Positions 35,521 through 44,453 of a DNA stretch of 64,000 bases are shown here, piece after piece; position 1 is the stretch's first letter, and each line of letters starts with the position of its first letter. Source of the DNA: Nocardia fluminea (lineage in GTDB: Bacteria > Actinomycetota > Actinomycetes > Mycobacteriales > Mycobacteriaceae); NCBI RefSeq assembly GCF_002846365.1, contig NZ_PJMW01000002.1, positions 620,001 through 684,000 on the forward strand, given 5' to 3'. Below the pieces are notes generated by a model. It searched no databases. It was not told the origin of the DNA and saw only the letters and a list, made by a program, of their open reading frames with translations. Both the position numbers and the translations under genes were made by a program.

Positions 35521-36505
35521 CGGGGTTCTCCTTCCCGGACGCCGATTCAGAAGCACTGGATGCGGTGGCCCCGGAAGCAGTGGCGGCTGCCGGCGCAGCG
35601 GGCGCGGTGGCTACGGGCGCGGTGGCTGCGTGCGTGGGCGCTCCGGTGCGACGGCGCCTGCGCAGCAATCGCAGTGCGGCGTACAGCAATCCGCCGATCA
35701 CCGCGAGGAAGCCCAGCCATGGCACCGCCTTGCCGACGAAGACGATCGCGTCCTGCAACCAGTCGATCAGCGAGTGCCAGCCGGAGACGATGCCGTCCCA
35801 GAAATTGTCCGGGTCGCCGGGGGCGTTCTTCTCGTCGGCGGAGAGGGTGATGGTGAGCGTCGACAGTGCGACCTGGTCGTCGAGGCTGCGTTTCTGCGCG
35901 GTGAGGCTGTCGAGTTCGCCCTGCCTGCTCGACAGCGCTTCCTCCGCGGCGATCAGGTCGGCGGTGTTGGTGGCACCGGTGATCAGCGCTTTCAACCGAT
36001 CGACGGAGGCTTGCAGGGCCCGGATGCGGGCATCGAGGTCCTGCCACTGCATGGTGACATCGTCACGATCGGTACTGACCCGCGTCACCGTGCCGACCCC
36101 ACCGAGGCCGGTGATGAAGGCGTCGGTCTTGTCGGCGGGCACCCGAACAGTGAGCACGGCCCGCGCGGTGCGCTTATCGGTGCCGGGCTGTTCGGTGCGG
36201 CTGTCGATCCGGCCGTCGACGGCACGGACCTGCTCGGTGACGGTCGCGGCGGCGGCGATCGGATCACCCGAAGTGACATCGACCGACCCGGTGATCACCT
36301 CTTTCCGGTTCGACTGATCCGTGGGCGCCGGACTGTCCTGCTGCGGAGCGCCCTCCCGGAAACCGGGAACTGTCGCGGGCGCGGGCCCGCCCATGACGGT
36401 GGGCGAGGACGCCTTACCGGCATGGTCCTCGCTGTCGTCGTCGCCGCACCCGACCAGGAACACGAGTCCGAGCAACGCGATCATCACCACCACAAGCTTG
36501 CGCAT
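35480..36505 (-). CDS. DUF4349 lipoprotein with C-terminal membrane anchor
   Basis: A 341-residue envelope protein. The lipobox LVGC at residues 17-20 follows a short signal peptide, so Cys20 should be lipidated. The DUF4349 domain covers about 65-255, with a coiled-coil stretch (DARIRALQASVDRLKAL ... EEALSSRQGELDSL). A membrane segment near 255-285 (AVPWLGFLAVIGGLLYAALRLL) is followed by RRRRR and an Ala/Thr-rich cytoplasmic tail. Having both a lipid anchor and a transmembrane helix is usual for this family. Function is unknown. Confidence 0.85.
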   Translation of the reverse strand: MRKLVVVMIALLGLVFLVGCGDDDSEDHAGKASSPTVMGGPAPATVPGFREGAPQQDSPAPTDQSNRKEVITGSVDVTSGDPIAAAATVTEQVRAVDGRIDSRTEQPGTDKRTARAVLTVRVPADKTDAFITGLGGVGTVTRVSTDRDDVTMQWQDLDARIRALQASVDRLKALITGATNTADLIAAEEALSSRQGELDSLTAQKRSLDDQVALSTLTITLSADEKNAPGDPDNFWDGIVSGWHSLIDWLQDAIVFVGKAVPWLGFLAVIGGLLYAALRLLRRRRRTGAPTHAATAPVATAPAAPAAATASGATASSASESASGKENPGAHSAGDDQTEQP

Positions 36506-36545
36506 GCTCGCAGCGTAGTGCGTGGGCGAGGCGGAGCGGGCGCGC

Positions 36546-37586
36546 TCACGACGACTGATCGTCGGTCGTTGCCCTGTGTCGTTGAGATTCGAGCGCGTCG
36601 ACCGCGCGGAGGCGGCGGTCGGGCGACGGGTGGGTATGAGTCAAGGGAGCCAGCAGACGATGCTCGACAGGGGTAGCGTCCCAGTCCGCCTGCAGTCGTC
36701 GTAGTACACCGCGAAGATCTTGGCCGTAGCCGAGTTCCACCGCTACTCGGTCGGCACCGTACTCCTGCCACTGGGACAACCTGGCTCGCATGAGTGGCTG
36801 CGCGACGAGGACCACCACCGCGACCAGGGCAGTAGGCAGCCCGAGGAACCGGGTCGACACGGCGAGAATCGCCCAACCCGAGCCGAGGACGACGGCGGCC
36901 GGCACGATGGCGACCACCAGCACGCCGAGGAGGATGACCGGCCGGGGCCCTCGATACAGCCGGTGGGCGATCCACCGAGGCCCAATTTGCAGCAACGACG
37001 CGATCTTGGACACCACGCCCACAGCGAACTCGAAGAGCAGATCGGCGGGGCCTCGATACCACTTGAGCAGCCACCGTAGCCACAGCTGTCCCAGCAACTG
37101 ATGGCCCAACTCGTGCGCGAGTACCGCCCGCAGTTCCCCTCGCGTGAGCGCGGCGACGGCATGCCGGGTCACGACGACGTGTCGGCCCAGAGTCGCGTAT
37201 CCGTACACCTCTCCGTTCACCGTCGCGATGTCGTGAACCCATGGCGTATAGCGAGACCCGTCGATCCGGGCGGCGACGGCGACCGCCGCCCACGCGTCGG
37301 CCACGTCCGCGTGCTCGGGCGACGCGGACCGGCCGGCCTGTGCTGCCGCACCGGAGATCAGGACACCGACGAGCAGAACGAACGCGCCCGATACCGGCCA
37401 CACCAGCGCGGCGACGACCACGAGCCAGTCCCCGACCAGCGCCGATAATCCCCAGATGAGCCATCCGCTGAGCACGATCGACGGCAGCGAGACAACCAGA
37501 TCCCCGATCAGCACGAAGAACGTGGTCCGTCGTGCGACCAGCACCGGCCCCGCGGATTCCGATTCCTGCCGAACGTGCGAGTTCAT
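36546..37586 (-). CDS. M48-family membrane metalloprotease
   Basis: A 346-residue protein with several membrane segments and the zinc motif HELGH in LRAVLAHELGHQLLGQ (about residues 155-165). A candidate third zinc ligand is the Glu in QWQEYGADRVAVELGYG, the usual E-x-x-AD context. The layout resembles HtpX/Ste24-type proteases that degrade or process membrane proteins. The ATG at 37586 follows GGGGGT; the open frame continues 183 codons upstream over dnaE2 but is not protein-like there. It lies 50 bases downstream of dnaE2. Confidence 0.88.
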   Translation of the reverse strand: MNSHVRQESESAGPVLVARRTTFFVLIGDLVVSLPSIVLSGWLIWGLSALVGDWLVVVAALVWPVSGAFVLLVGVLISGAAAQAGRSASPEHADVADAWAAVAVAARIDGSRYTPWVHDIATVNGEVYGYATLGRHVVVTRHAVAALTRGELRAVLAHELGHQLLGQLWLRWLLKWYRGPADLLFEFAVGVVSKIASLLQIGPRWIAHRLYRGPRPVILLGVLVVAIVPAAVVLGSGWAILAVSTRFLGLPTALVAVVVLVAQPLMRARLSQWQEYGADRVAVELGYGQDLRGVLRRLQADWDATPVEHRLLAPLTHTHPSPDRRLRAVDALESQRHRATTDDQSS

Positions 37587-37636
37587 GCTGTACCCCCAAT
37601 TCTCAAGATACCCAACGGATGCCGGGTACCGCGAGG

Positions 37637-40600
37637 TCAGCGGAAGTCGCGGGAGCGGGCGACGATACGCAGGTCGAGGTGTTCGAGGTGGTCGGCGACG
37701 ACCGTGGCAACACCCTCGGCGTTCTGGATGCGGCCGCGTACGAGCAGGGCGGTGGCGCTCTGGGCGAGGCGGCGGTAGCGGGTCCACAGGCCTACCGAAC
37801 AGACGACGTTGATCATGCCGGTCTCGTCTTCGAGGTTGAGGAAGGTGACACCCGCGGCGGTGGCGGGACGCTGACGGTGGGTGACGGCGCCCGCCACCAG
37901 GATGCGGGCGCCGTCCTCGACGAGCAGGAGATCGCACGCGGGCACCACACCGAGCGCGTTCAGATGGGCGCGAAGGAATTCGGTGGGATAGGAATCGGGT
38001 GAGATGCCGGTGGCCCAGACATCGGCGGCGGCGAGTTCGAGCGCGCTCATGCCGGGCAGGGAGGGGGCGACTGTCGCCGGGCCGGTGCCGGGCAGCCGGT
38101 CGGAACGCTCCACGGCCGCCGCGCCCGCCGCCCACAACGCGGCCCTGCGCACGCTACTGCCGCGCGAAACCCGGTGCCCAGCCGAAGCGGCCGGCCCGTC
38201 AGGGCTCTGCCCGAGCGCTCGCTGATCCGTCGGCCACTCCCCGACCGCGACAGCGCCACCGCGTCCGTTGCCGGTGAACTGCCTGTTCGCCACAGCACCG
38301 CCGGAGTGCGGTTCGGTGTCGACCAGGACATCCAGCGCCCCTGCGGTGGCGAGCGATTCCGATTGGGCGACAGTGAGTTCCACGCGCCCGGTGAGGTCGA
38401 TCATCGAGGTGAAGGGGCCGTGTTCGGTACGGGCGGCGACGATGCGCTCGGCGAGATCGGTGCCGATGTGGCGCACGCTCGACAGGCCGAGCCGGACCTC
38501 GGTGCCCGCGTTCTCGAGAGTGGGCTCGGCGCGGCTGGCGTTGATGTCGGGGCCGTGCACGCGCACCCCGTGGCGGCGGGCGTCGGCGACCAGCGATTGC
38601 GGTGAGTAGAAGCCCATCGGCTGCGCGCGCAGCAGCCCGGCGCAGAACGCGGCCGGATGGTGCAGCTTGAACCACGACGAATAGAACACGATCGAGGCGA
38701 AGCTCTGCGAATGGCTTTCGGGGAAACCGAAATTGGCGAAGGCGTAGAGCTTCTCGTAGATGCGATCGGCGAGATCGCCGGTGATCCCGTGCAGATCACG
38801 CATGCCCTGATAGAGGCGGCCCTTCAACCGTTCCATCTTCTCCGGCGAACGTTTGGAACCCATGGCGCGGCGCAACTGGTCGGCTTCGGCGGGACTGAAA
38901 CCGGCGACATCGATGGCCATCTGCATCAGCTGTTCCTGGAACAACGGAATGCCGAGGGTGCGGGCGAGCGAGTTCTCCAGCGCGGGATGATCGCAGACGG
39001 GCGCTTCCTTGCCGTTGCGCCTGCGGATGTAGGGGTGCACCGAGCCACCCTGGATCGGCCCCGGCCGGATCAGCGCCACCTCCACCACCAGGTCGTAGAA
39101 GTTGCGCGGCTTCAGCCGGGGCAGTGTGGCCATCTGCGCGCGCGACTCCACCTGGAACACCCCGATCGAGTCGGCACGCGAGAGCATCTCGTAGACACCG
39201 GCTTCGGTGAGATCGAGCGCGTGTAATTCCACCTTCTCGCCCTTGTGCTCGCGCACCAGGTCGATCATGTAGTGCAGCGCCGAGAGCATGCCGAGGCCGA
39301 GCAGGTCGAACTTCACCAAACCGACCGCGGCGCAGTCGTCTTTGTCCCACTGCAACACACTGCGCCCGGCCATCCGCGCCCACTCCACCGGACACACATC
39401 GGCGATCGGCCGATCACAGATCACCATGCCGCCGGAGTGGATCCCCAGATGCCGTGGCAGACCGTCGAGTTCGCCCGCGAGTTCGAGCACCGCCTCCGGG
39501 ATATCGGTGCCCGTCTCGGCGGCCACCCCGGACCAGCGGCTCACCTGCTTGCTCCACGCGTCCTGCTGTCCCGGCGAAAAGCCCAGCGCGCGTGCGGCAT
39601 CGCGCACCGAGGACTTGCCGCGGTAAGTGATCACATTCGCCACCTGGGCGGCATAGTCGCGGCCGTACTTGGCGTAGACGTGCTGGATGGCCTCCTCGCG
39701 GCGGTCGGATTCGATGTCGACATCGATGTCGGGTGGGCCGTCGCGCTCGGGCGAGAGGAACCGCTCGAACAGCAGATTGTTGCCTACCGGGTCCACGTTG
39801 GTGATGCCGATGGCGTAGCAGACCGCGGAATTGGCGGCCGACCCTCGGCCCTGGCACAGGATGTCGCTGTGCTTGCAGAACTCGACGATGTCGTGCACCA
39901 CCAGGAAGTAGCCGGGGAACTCCATCTTCTCGATCACCGCGAGCTCGTGCTCGAGCTGCCGGTACGCCCGCGGGTTCCGCTCCGGCGGGCCGTAACGCTC
40001 GGCGGCGCCACGCAGGGCGAGTTCGCGCAGCCACGAGTTCTCGTCATGGCCGGCGGGCACGTCGAACGGGGGTAGCTTCGGGGCGATCAACCCCAGGTCG
40101 AACGCACATTCGCGAGCCAGCGTCACCGCATTCGCCACCGCGTGTGGGTGCTCCGCGAACAGGTACGCCATCTCCGCACCCGAACGCAGGTGCGCGCCAC
40201 CGGTGGGCGCGAGCCAGCCCGCCATCTCGTCGAGACTGCTCCTGGCGCGGATCGCGGCCAGCGCCATCGCCCGGCGGCGTTGCGCCGGAGACGCGAAATG
40301 CGCACCGGTGGTGGCGAGTACGGGAACATCGAGCCGGTCGGCCAGCGCGATCAGCAGGGCATTGCGCTCGTCATCGGTGGCGATGCCGTGATGGGTGAGC
40401 TCCACGCTCACCCGATCGTCGCCGAACCGCTCGATCAGATCCCGCAGGGCCGCTTCGGCTTTCGGTAGCCTGACATCGCCACCGCGCAGATCGTGTTCGA
40501 GCGCGGTGCGCAAGTGGCCTTTCCGGCAGCCGGTGAGAACGTGCCAGTGTCCGCCCGCCGCCGTGGCGAGCGTGTCGAGGTCATAGCGCAGCACGCCCTT

Positions 40601-41224
40601 CTCCCCTGCGGCCATGTGCGCCGTCGCCATCTCCCGGGAGAGCCGCCGGTAGCCCTCCTCCCCTCTGGCGAGCACCAGCAGATGCGGGCCGAGCGGATCG
40701 GGAGATCCGGTGCGTGGCACCGAGTCCGGTGCGTTCACGTGCCCGTGTTCGACCGCGACAGGTACTCGCAACCCGCCCCGAGGTACAGAACGGCGCCGGA
40801 CCGCATCCCCTCGGCCCGGCGCCGCCTCCGCATCGGTTCCCAGTGACAGTTCGGCACCGAAAACCGTTGGCATTCCCCATTCCCTGGCCGCCTCGGCGAA
40901 CCGGACGGTCCCGTAGAAACCGTTGTGGTCGGTGAGCGCGAGCGCCTCCAGACCGAGCCGTACCGCCTCCTCCACCAGCTCCTCCGGCTGGCTCGCCCCG
41001 TCGAGGAAGCTGTAGGCGGAGTGGGTGTGCAGCTCCGCGTAGGGCACCGTCGGGCCGGCCGGCCGGTCGAGCTCGGCGGCGTGGTACTCGCCGCGTTTGC
41101 GTGACCAGGCCGGACTGTCGCCGCCGTCGCCCGGATGCATGTCTTCCGCCGGCCTGCCGCTCGGCTTGCCCGAGAGCACCCGTTCCAGCTCCGACCAGGT
41201 CGGCGGACCGTTGCTCCAGCCCAT
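37637..41224 (-). CDS. dnaE2: Error-prone DNA polymerase DnaE2
   Basis: A 1195-residue C-family polymerase of the SOS mutasome. The PHP domain begins at about residue 60 (YAELHTHSAYSFLDGASQPEEL). The catalytic aspartates lie in PDIDVDIESDRREE, after FPGYFLVVHDIV and CQGRGSAANSAVCYAIG. The OB-fold end reads VAGAVTHRQRPATAAGVTFLNLEDETG. It is longer than the about 1080-residue mycobacterial DnaE2, with two poorly conserved insertions at about residues 130-178 and 965-1030. It lies 47 bases after a TPR-like gene whose promoter carries SOS boxes. It acts with ImuA' and ImuB (44454-46833) in damage-induced mutagenesis. Confidence 0.95.
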   Translation of the reverse strand: MGWSNGPPTWSELERVLSGKPSGRPAEDMHPGDGGDSPAWSRKRGEYHAAELDRPAGPTVPYAELHTHSAYSFLDGASQPEELVEEAVRLGLEALALTDHNGFYGTVRFAEAAREWGMPTVFGAELSLGTDAEAAPGRGDAVRRRSVPRGGLRVPVAVEHGHVNAPDSVPRTGSPDPLGPHLLVLARGEEGYRRLSREMATAHMAAGEKGVLRYDLDTLATAAGGHWHVLTGCRKGHLRTALEHDLRGGDVRLPKAEAALRDLIERFGDDRVSVELTHHGIATDDERNALLIALADRLDVPVLATTGAHFASPAQRRRAMALAAIRARSSLDEMAGWLAPTGGAHLRSGAEMAYLFAEHPHAVANAVTLARECAFDLGLIAPKLPPFDVPAGHDENSWLRELALRGAAERYGPPERNPRAYRQLEHELAVIEKMEFPGYFLVVHDIVEFCKHSDILCQGRGSAANSAVCYAIGITNVDPVGNNLLFERFLSPERDGPPDIDVDIESDRREEAIQHVYAKYGRDYAAQVANVITYRGKSSVRDAARALGFSPGQQDAWSKQVSRWSGVAAETGTDIPEAVLELAGELDGLPRHLGIHSGGMVICDRPIADVCPVEWARMAGRSVLQWDKDDCAAVGLVKFDLLGLGMLSALHYMIDLVREHKGEKVELHALDLTEAGVYEMLSRADSIGVFQVESRAQMATLPRLKPRNFYDLVVEVALIRPGPIQGGSVHPYIRRRNGKEAPVCDHPALENSLARTLGIPLFQEQLMQMAIDVAGFSPAEADQLRRAMGSKRSPEKMERLKGRLYQGMRDLHGITGDLADRIYEKLYAFANFGFPESHSQSFASIVFYSSWFKLHHPAAFCAGLLRAQPMGFYSPQSLVADARRHGVRVHGPDINASRAEPTLENAGTEVRLGLSSVRHIGTDLAERIVAARTEHGPFTSMIDLTGRVELTVAQSESLATAGALDVLVDTEPHSGGAVANRQFTGNGRGGAVAVGEWPTDQRALGQSPDGPAASAGHRVSRGSSVRRAALWAAGAAAVERSDRLPGTGPATVAPSLPGMSALELAAADVWATGISPDSYPTEFLRAHLNALGVVPACDLLLVEDGARILVAGAVTHRQRPATAAGVTFLNLEDETGMINVVCSVGLWTRYRRLAQSATALLVRGRIQNAEGVATVVADHLEHLDLRIVARSRDFR

Positions 41225-41271
41225 GCGCCCACTCCTCTCACGACCCCACGCCTTTCCCGGTGGGGACACAC

Positions 41272-41733
41272 TCAACTCACGGGCAGGCGCTCCATCGACC
41301 GCGATTCCAGCGCCGCCTCCACATGACTCAGACCGGTGCGGATCACCGCGCCGTAGGCATCGTTGGCGAGCACGTCCAGGTGCCCGCGCGCGATGGCCAG
41401 CTGCATCCGCGCCATCTCGAAATCACCGACGCGGCGGTGACTGTCGGCCAGGTTCAGATACAGCGAGGGCAGGAACCCGCGTAGCCCCTCATCGAGCGGG
41501 ATGCCCGGCCCGAACACCGCGGCCAGAGCCCGCTGGTCCCACAGCAACGCACCCTCCGGCAACTCCTGCACATCCGCCAGGTGATGTGCCACCACACAGC
41601 GATGCAACGGGTCGCCGCCTTCCCCTATCTCACTCCACAGCCTGGTCAGCGCCGCGCGCGCCGCATCAGGGTCGCCACCGCCGAGCCGCACCGCGGCATA
41701 GATGTCCGCCATCCGATCGTCCGCCATGTGCAT
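41272..41733 (-). CDS. TPR-like protein upstream of dnaE2
   Basis: A 153-residue helical protein with tetratricopeptide-like repeats: DAARAALTRLWSEIGE, DPLHRCVVAHHLADVQ, and SLYLNLADSHRRVGDFEMARMQLAIARGHLDVL. No catalytic motif is seen. The start is ATG 41733, or 41727 in the tandem MHMADDRM. It sits directly behind an SOS box and 47 bases ahead of dnaE2 on the same strand, so it is probably damage-inducible and co-transcribed. A scaffold role with the mutasome is possible but unsupported. Confidence 0.75.
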   Translation of the reverse strand: MHMADDRMADIYAAVRLGGGDPDAARAALTRLWSEIGEGGDPLHRCVVAHHLADVQELPEGALLWDQRALAAVFGPGIPLDEGLRGFLPSLYLNLADSHRRVGDFEMARMQLAIARGHLDVLANDAYGAVIRTGLSHVEAALESRSMERLPVS

Positions 41734-41738
41734 CAGTA

Positions 41739-41754
41739 TCGCACATACGTTCGA
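41739..41754. promoter_or_regulatory. LexA (SOS) box 1, TPR-dnaE2 promoter
   Basis: TCGCACATACGTTCGA differs at one position from the actinobacterial LexA consensus TCGAAC-N4-GTTCGA. It ends six bases before the TPR-like gene start, so LexA would block the start region directly. Confidence 0.7.
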
Positions 41755-41771
41755 ATATTGGCGAGAGGCAT

Positions 41772-41787
41772 TCGAACATATTTTCGA
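41772..41787. promoter_or_regulatory. LexA (SOS) box 2, TPR-dnaE2/SDR intergenic region
   Basis: TCGAACATATTTTCGA also has one mismatch from TCGAAC-N4-GTTCGA. It lies 33 bases from box 1 (about three helix turns) and about 70 bases from the divergent SDR start, so cooperative LexA binding and control of either strand are possible. Confidence 0.68.
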
Positions 41788-41806
41788 GTTTCTCGAGCGG
41801 CCTGGT

Positions 41807-41836
41807 CCTCGAACTTACTTTGGAGTAAGTTCGAGG
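41807..41836. promoter_or_regulatory. Perfect 30-base palindromic operator upstream of SDR
   Basis: CCTCGAACTTACT (41807-41819) and AGTAAGTTCGAGG (41824-41836) pair perfectly around TTGG. It ends 11 bases before the AAAGGAG site of the SDR gene, so a dimeric regulator bound here would control that gene. The regulator is not encoded nearby. Confidence 0.75.
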
Positions 41837-41859
41837 CAACGAGCTGCAAAGGAGCAGTG

Positions 41860-42807
41860 ATGTCTCAGGTTTCTCCAGGTGAACAGGGCCGCAAGCGGCG
41901 CGATCTCACCGGCAGGCACATCGTGATCACCGGCGCGTCGTCCGGTATCGGACGGGCCGCCGCCCTCTCGGTCGCCGACAAGGGCGGTGTCGTGTTCCTG
42001 CTCGCGCGCCGCGCCGACGAACTGGCCGCGGTGGTCACCGAGATCGTCGACGCGGGCGGACAGGCCTACGGCTACCCGTGCGATGTCACCGATTCCGATT
42101 CCGTCGACGCGGCCGTCGGGGCCATTCTCGACCAGCACGGCCACGTCGACATGCTGGTCAACAACGCGGGCCGGTCCATCCGCCGCGCCATCCACCGCTC
42201 CACCGACCGCCTGCACGACTTCGAACGCACCATGGCGGTCAACTACTTCGGCGCGCTGCGGATGACCCTGGCACTGCTGCCACAGATGCGCGAACGCGGC
42301 TTCGGCCACATCGTCAACATCTCCAGCGCCGGCGTGCAGATGGCCACCCCCCGCTTCGCCGCCTACCTCGCCAGCAAGGCCGCCCTGGACAAGTTCACCG
42401 AGGTCGCCTCGGTCGAAACCCTCGCCGACGGAGTCACTTTCACCACCATCCACATGCCGTTGGTGCGCACCCCGATGATCGCCCCCAGCGGCGACCAGGG
42501 CCCTTCCGAATCCCCCGAGTGGGCCGCGGGCACGATCGTGCGCGCCCTCACTGAACGTCCCAAGCGCATCGACGTCCCCCTCGGCACCCTCGCCGAATAC
42601 GGCGGCATCATCACCCCCAAACTCCGCGACCGCATCCTGCACCGCTACTACCGCGCGCTGCCCGATTCACCTGCGGCCAAAGGGGAATCGGCCGAGATCA
42701 CCGAGGTTTCCGTTCCCTCGAATCCGAAGACTCCCTCGGCCGCCCGCAAGACCACCGGCACCGCCCTGCGCCGCGCGGCCCGATGGGTACCCGGCACACA
42801 CTGGTGA
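41860..42807 (+). CDS. Short-chain dehydrogenase/reductase with C-terminal extension
   Basis: A 315-residue SDR. Motifs are TGASSGIG (about residues 24-31), NNAG, the serine in NISSAG and YLASK as the YxxxK. LLARRADEL after beta-2 suggests NADP. The C-terminal 60 residues, after RYYRALPDSP, form a basic, Ser/Thr/Ala-rich extension beyond the catalytic domain and may mediate membrane or partner contact. The ATG at 41860 follows AAAGGAG. It resembles mycobacterial SDRs linked to lipid metabolism; the substrate is unknown. It is divergent from the SOS-controlled TPR-dnaE2 unit. Confidence 0.87.
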   Translation: MSQVSPGEQGRKRRDLTGRHIVITGASSGIGRAAALSVADKGGVVFLLARRADELAAVVTEIVDAGGQAYGYPCDVTDSDSVDAAVGAILDQHGHVDMLVNNAGRSIRRAIHRSTDRLHDFERTMAVNYFGALRMTLALLPQMRERGFGHIVNISSAGVQMATPRFAAYLASKAALDKFTEVASVETLADGVTFTTIHMPLVRTPMIAPSGDQGPSESPEWAAGTIVRALTERPKRIDVPLGTLAEYGGIITPKLRDRILHRYYRALPDSPAAKGESAEITEVSVPSNPKTPSAARKTTGTALRRAARWVPGTHW

Positions 42808-42878
42808 GCCCCACATAATCACTCGGTTCGCCTCGTACTCACACGGATTCGGGGCACTGACCCCTGACCGTCCGCGAT

Positions 42879-43319
42879 TCACCGCAGGTCGAGGGTGAAG
42901 TGGTGAGCGGTGATGGTCAGATGTCGGCGCATGTAGAGGCGATGGGCGGCGGCTCGGGTGGGGCCGACACCGGAGTCCAGGTGGATCGCCGTGCAGCCCA
43001 GGCGTCGGGCCTCAGCGGTGAGCCAGTCGAGCAGGCTGTCGGCGTGGCCTCGACCGCGTGCCGGCGGAAGGGTGGAGACATCGTCGATGTAGAGGTGGTG
43101 GCCCCAGGCGGTGGAACGGGATTCGCGGAACCCGGCCACCGATAACGCTGTGGGAGAACCTGGTTCGAAGACCCCGATGAGGCGGTAGCCCGCGGGGCGG
43201 AGTTCGGTGTCGACGAACTCGGCCAGCCGGGATGCCGTCTCCCACTGCGGGCGAAGCTCCAGGAGAGCTGGGCCCGCAAACTCGGTTTCGTCCTTGCCGA
43301 TTTCCCGGATGCCGATCAT
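42879..43319 (-). CDS. GNAT-family N-acetyltransferase
   Basis: A 146-residue GNAT protein. The acetyl-CoA binding loop appears as LPPARGRGHADSLLDWL, preceded by the beta-4 strand LYIDDVSTL and followed by CTAIHLDSGVGPTRAAAHRLYMRRHL. The substrate cannot be inferred. Confidence 0.87.
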   Translation of the reverse strand: MIGIREIGKDETEFAGPALLELRPQWETASRLAEFVDTELRPAGYRLIGVFEPGSPTALSVAGFRESRSTAWGHHLYIDDVSTLPPARGRGHADSLLDWLTAEARRLGCTAIHLDSGVGPTRAAAHRLYMRRHLTITAHHFTLDLR

Positions 43320-43432
43320 GGAGTCGACGTTAGGTCCGTCGGGTGAGGTGCGGGAGGGCCACTGCGCCGTAGTTCTGGAAGTCCACCGTGGAGCTCACCC
43401 GGAACCCGCGTCGTTCGCCGTCGATGAGTCCG

Positions 43433-44377
43433 TCAGTGATCGGTGGGTTGTTCGGACCGAGCGAAGGACAGCATGGGGAGTTGTTCTACCGCAGCAGTTT
43501 CCAAGTAGGTGGCCGGTTTGGGGGCGGCGCCGCAGCTGGCTTGGCGCGGGGCGGCGGGGACGGTGCGGGCGGTGACGCGCCAGCGGCGGCCGTCGCGATG
43601 GGTGACGACGGCGGCGCCCACGATGGTCGGGTCGTGGGTGGCGGCGGGGTCGGGCTGGACGGTGAGGGCGGTGGCATCGGCCGGGACCTGTTCGCGCACA
43701 GCCACTTCGGCGAGCTGGGAGATCGGCGGATAGCAGCTGCGGCCGCGGAGACCGGTCAAGGAGACCTCGTCGGCGTCGGCCGCTTCGAGCATCGCCTTGG
43801 CGGCAGCGGCGTCGACGCGGCCGTAGGTGAGGCCGGAGGGAAGCAGGACGACCGCGGGAGCGAAGCGGTGACCACCGGTGTGCGAGGCCTCCCAGACCCG
43901 GCCCGGGTAGTCGGCGGCGAGGGCTGCGGCGATCGGGCGGCCCAACAGGGCGCAGCACTGGTCGCGTTTGCCGTGCGCGCAGACCAGGACCACCGGATCA
44001 TCCACGCGCACACCGATTCCCGGGGGCGGGCCGTCGACCAGATGCAGGTCGATGTCGAAGAGCTGGCGCAAGTCGGTGATCTCGAACCGCTCGCACCAGG
44101 AGCCCTCCGGTCGCGAACTCACCAGCAGCACAGTGCGGGTACCGGTGAACTCGTTGCGCCCGGGGCGCCGGATCAGCGTCGGCCGGACCTGCGCCGCCGA
44201 CGTACGCGCCGCCAGTTCGGCGGTGATCTCCGGACCGAGCACTTCGTCACCGATCACATCACCGCCCCACGCACCGGGATGCTCGATACACAGCCATCCG
44301 GTGAAGTGCCCCGCGGTACCCAGCAGCGGAAGGTCGGCAGCGGCCGCCGTACACACCATGCCCTCGAATGGGTTCAC
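43433..44377 (-). CDS. Sucrase/ferredoxin-like (thioredoxin-fold [2Fe-2S]) protein
   Basis: A 314-residue protein of the Suc_Fer-like family. The probable cluster ligands are in CAHGKRDQCCALLG and HTGGHRFAPAVVLLPSG (about residues 130-190), the paired Cys and His pattern of this thioredoxin-like ferredoxin family. The N-terminal half (GHFTGWLCIEHPGAWGGD) is also typical. Its redox partner and pathway are unknown. It lies 76 bases from imuB on the same strand. Confidence 0.85.
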   Translation of the reverse strand: MNPFEGMVCTAAAADLPLLGTAGHFTGWLCIEHPGAWGGDVIGDEVLGPEITAELAARTSAAQVRPTLIRRPGRNEFTGTRTVLLVSSRPEGSWCERFEITDLRQLFDIDLHLVDGPPPGIGVRVDDPVVLVCAHGKRDQCCALLGRPIAAALAADYPGRVWEASHTGGHRFAPAVVLLPSGLTYGRVDAAAAKAMLEAADADEVSLTGLRGRSCYPPISQLAEVAVREQVPADATALTVQPDPAATHDPTIVGAAVVTHRDGRRWRVTARTVPAAPRQASCGAAPKPATYLETAAVEQLPMLSFARSEQPTDH

Positions 44378-44453
44378 CGCACTCCTCCCGCGACCGCGCC
44401 TTCCGGGGCTGTCCCGGGCAAGCGTCGTTTCACTCTAGAACCGGAGCGGTGGG

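Noticed and set aside
37587..38135. N-terminal extension of the M48 protease frame
   Set aside because: The 183 extra codons lie over the dnaE2 3' end and are Arg/Pro-rich without membrane segments or family match.
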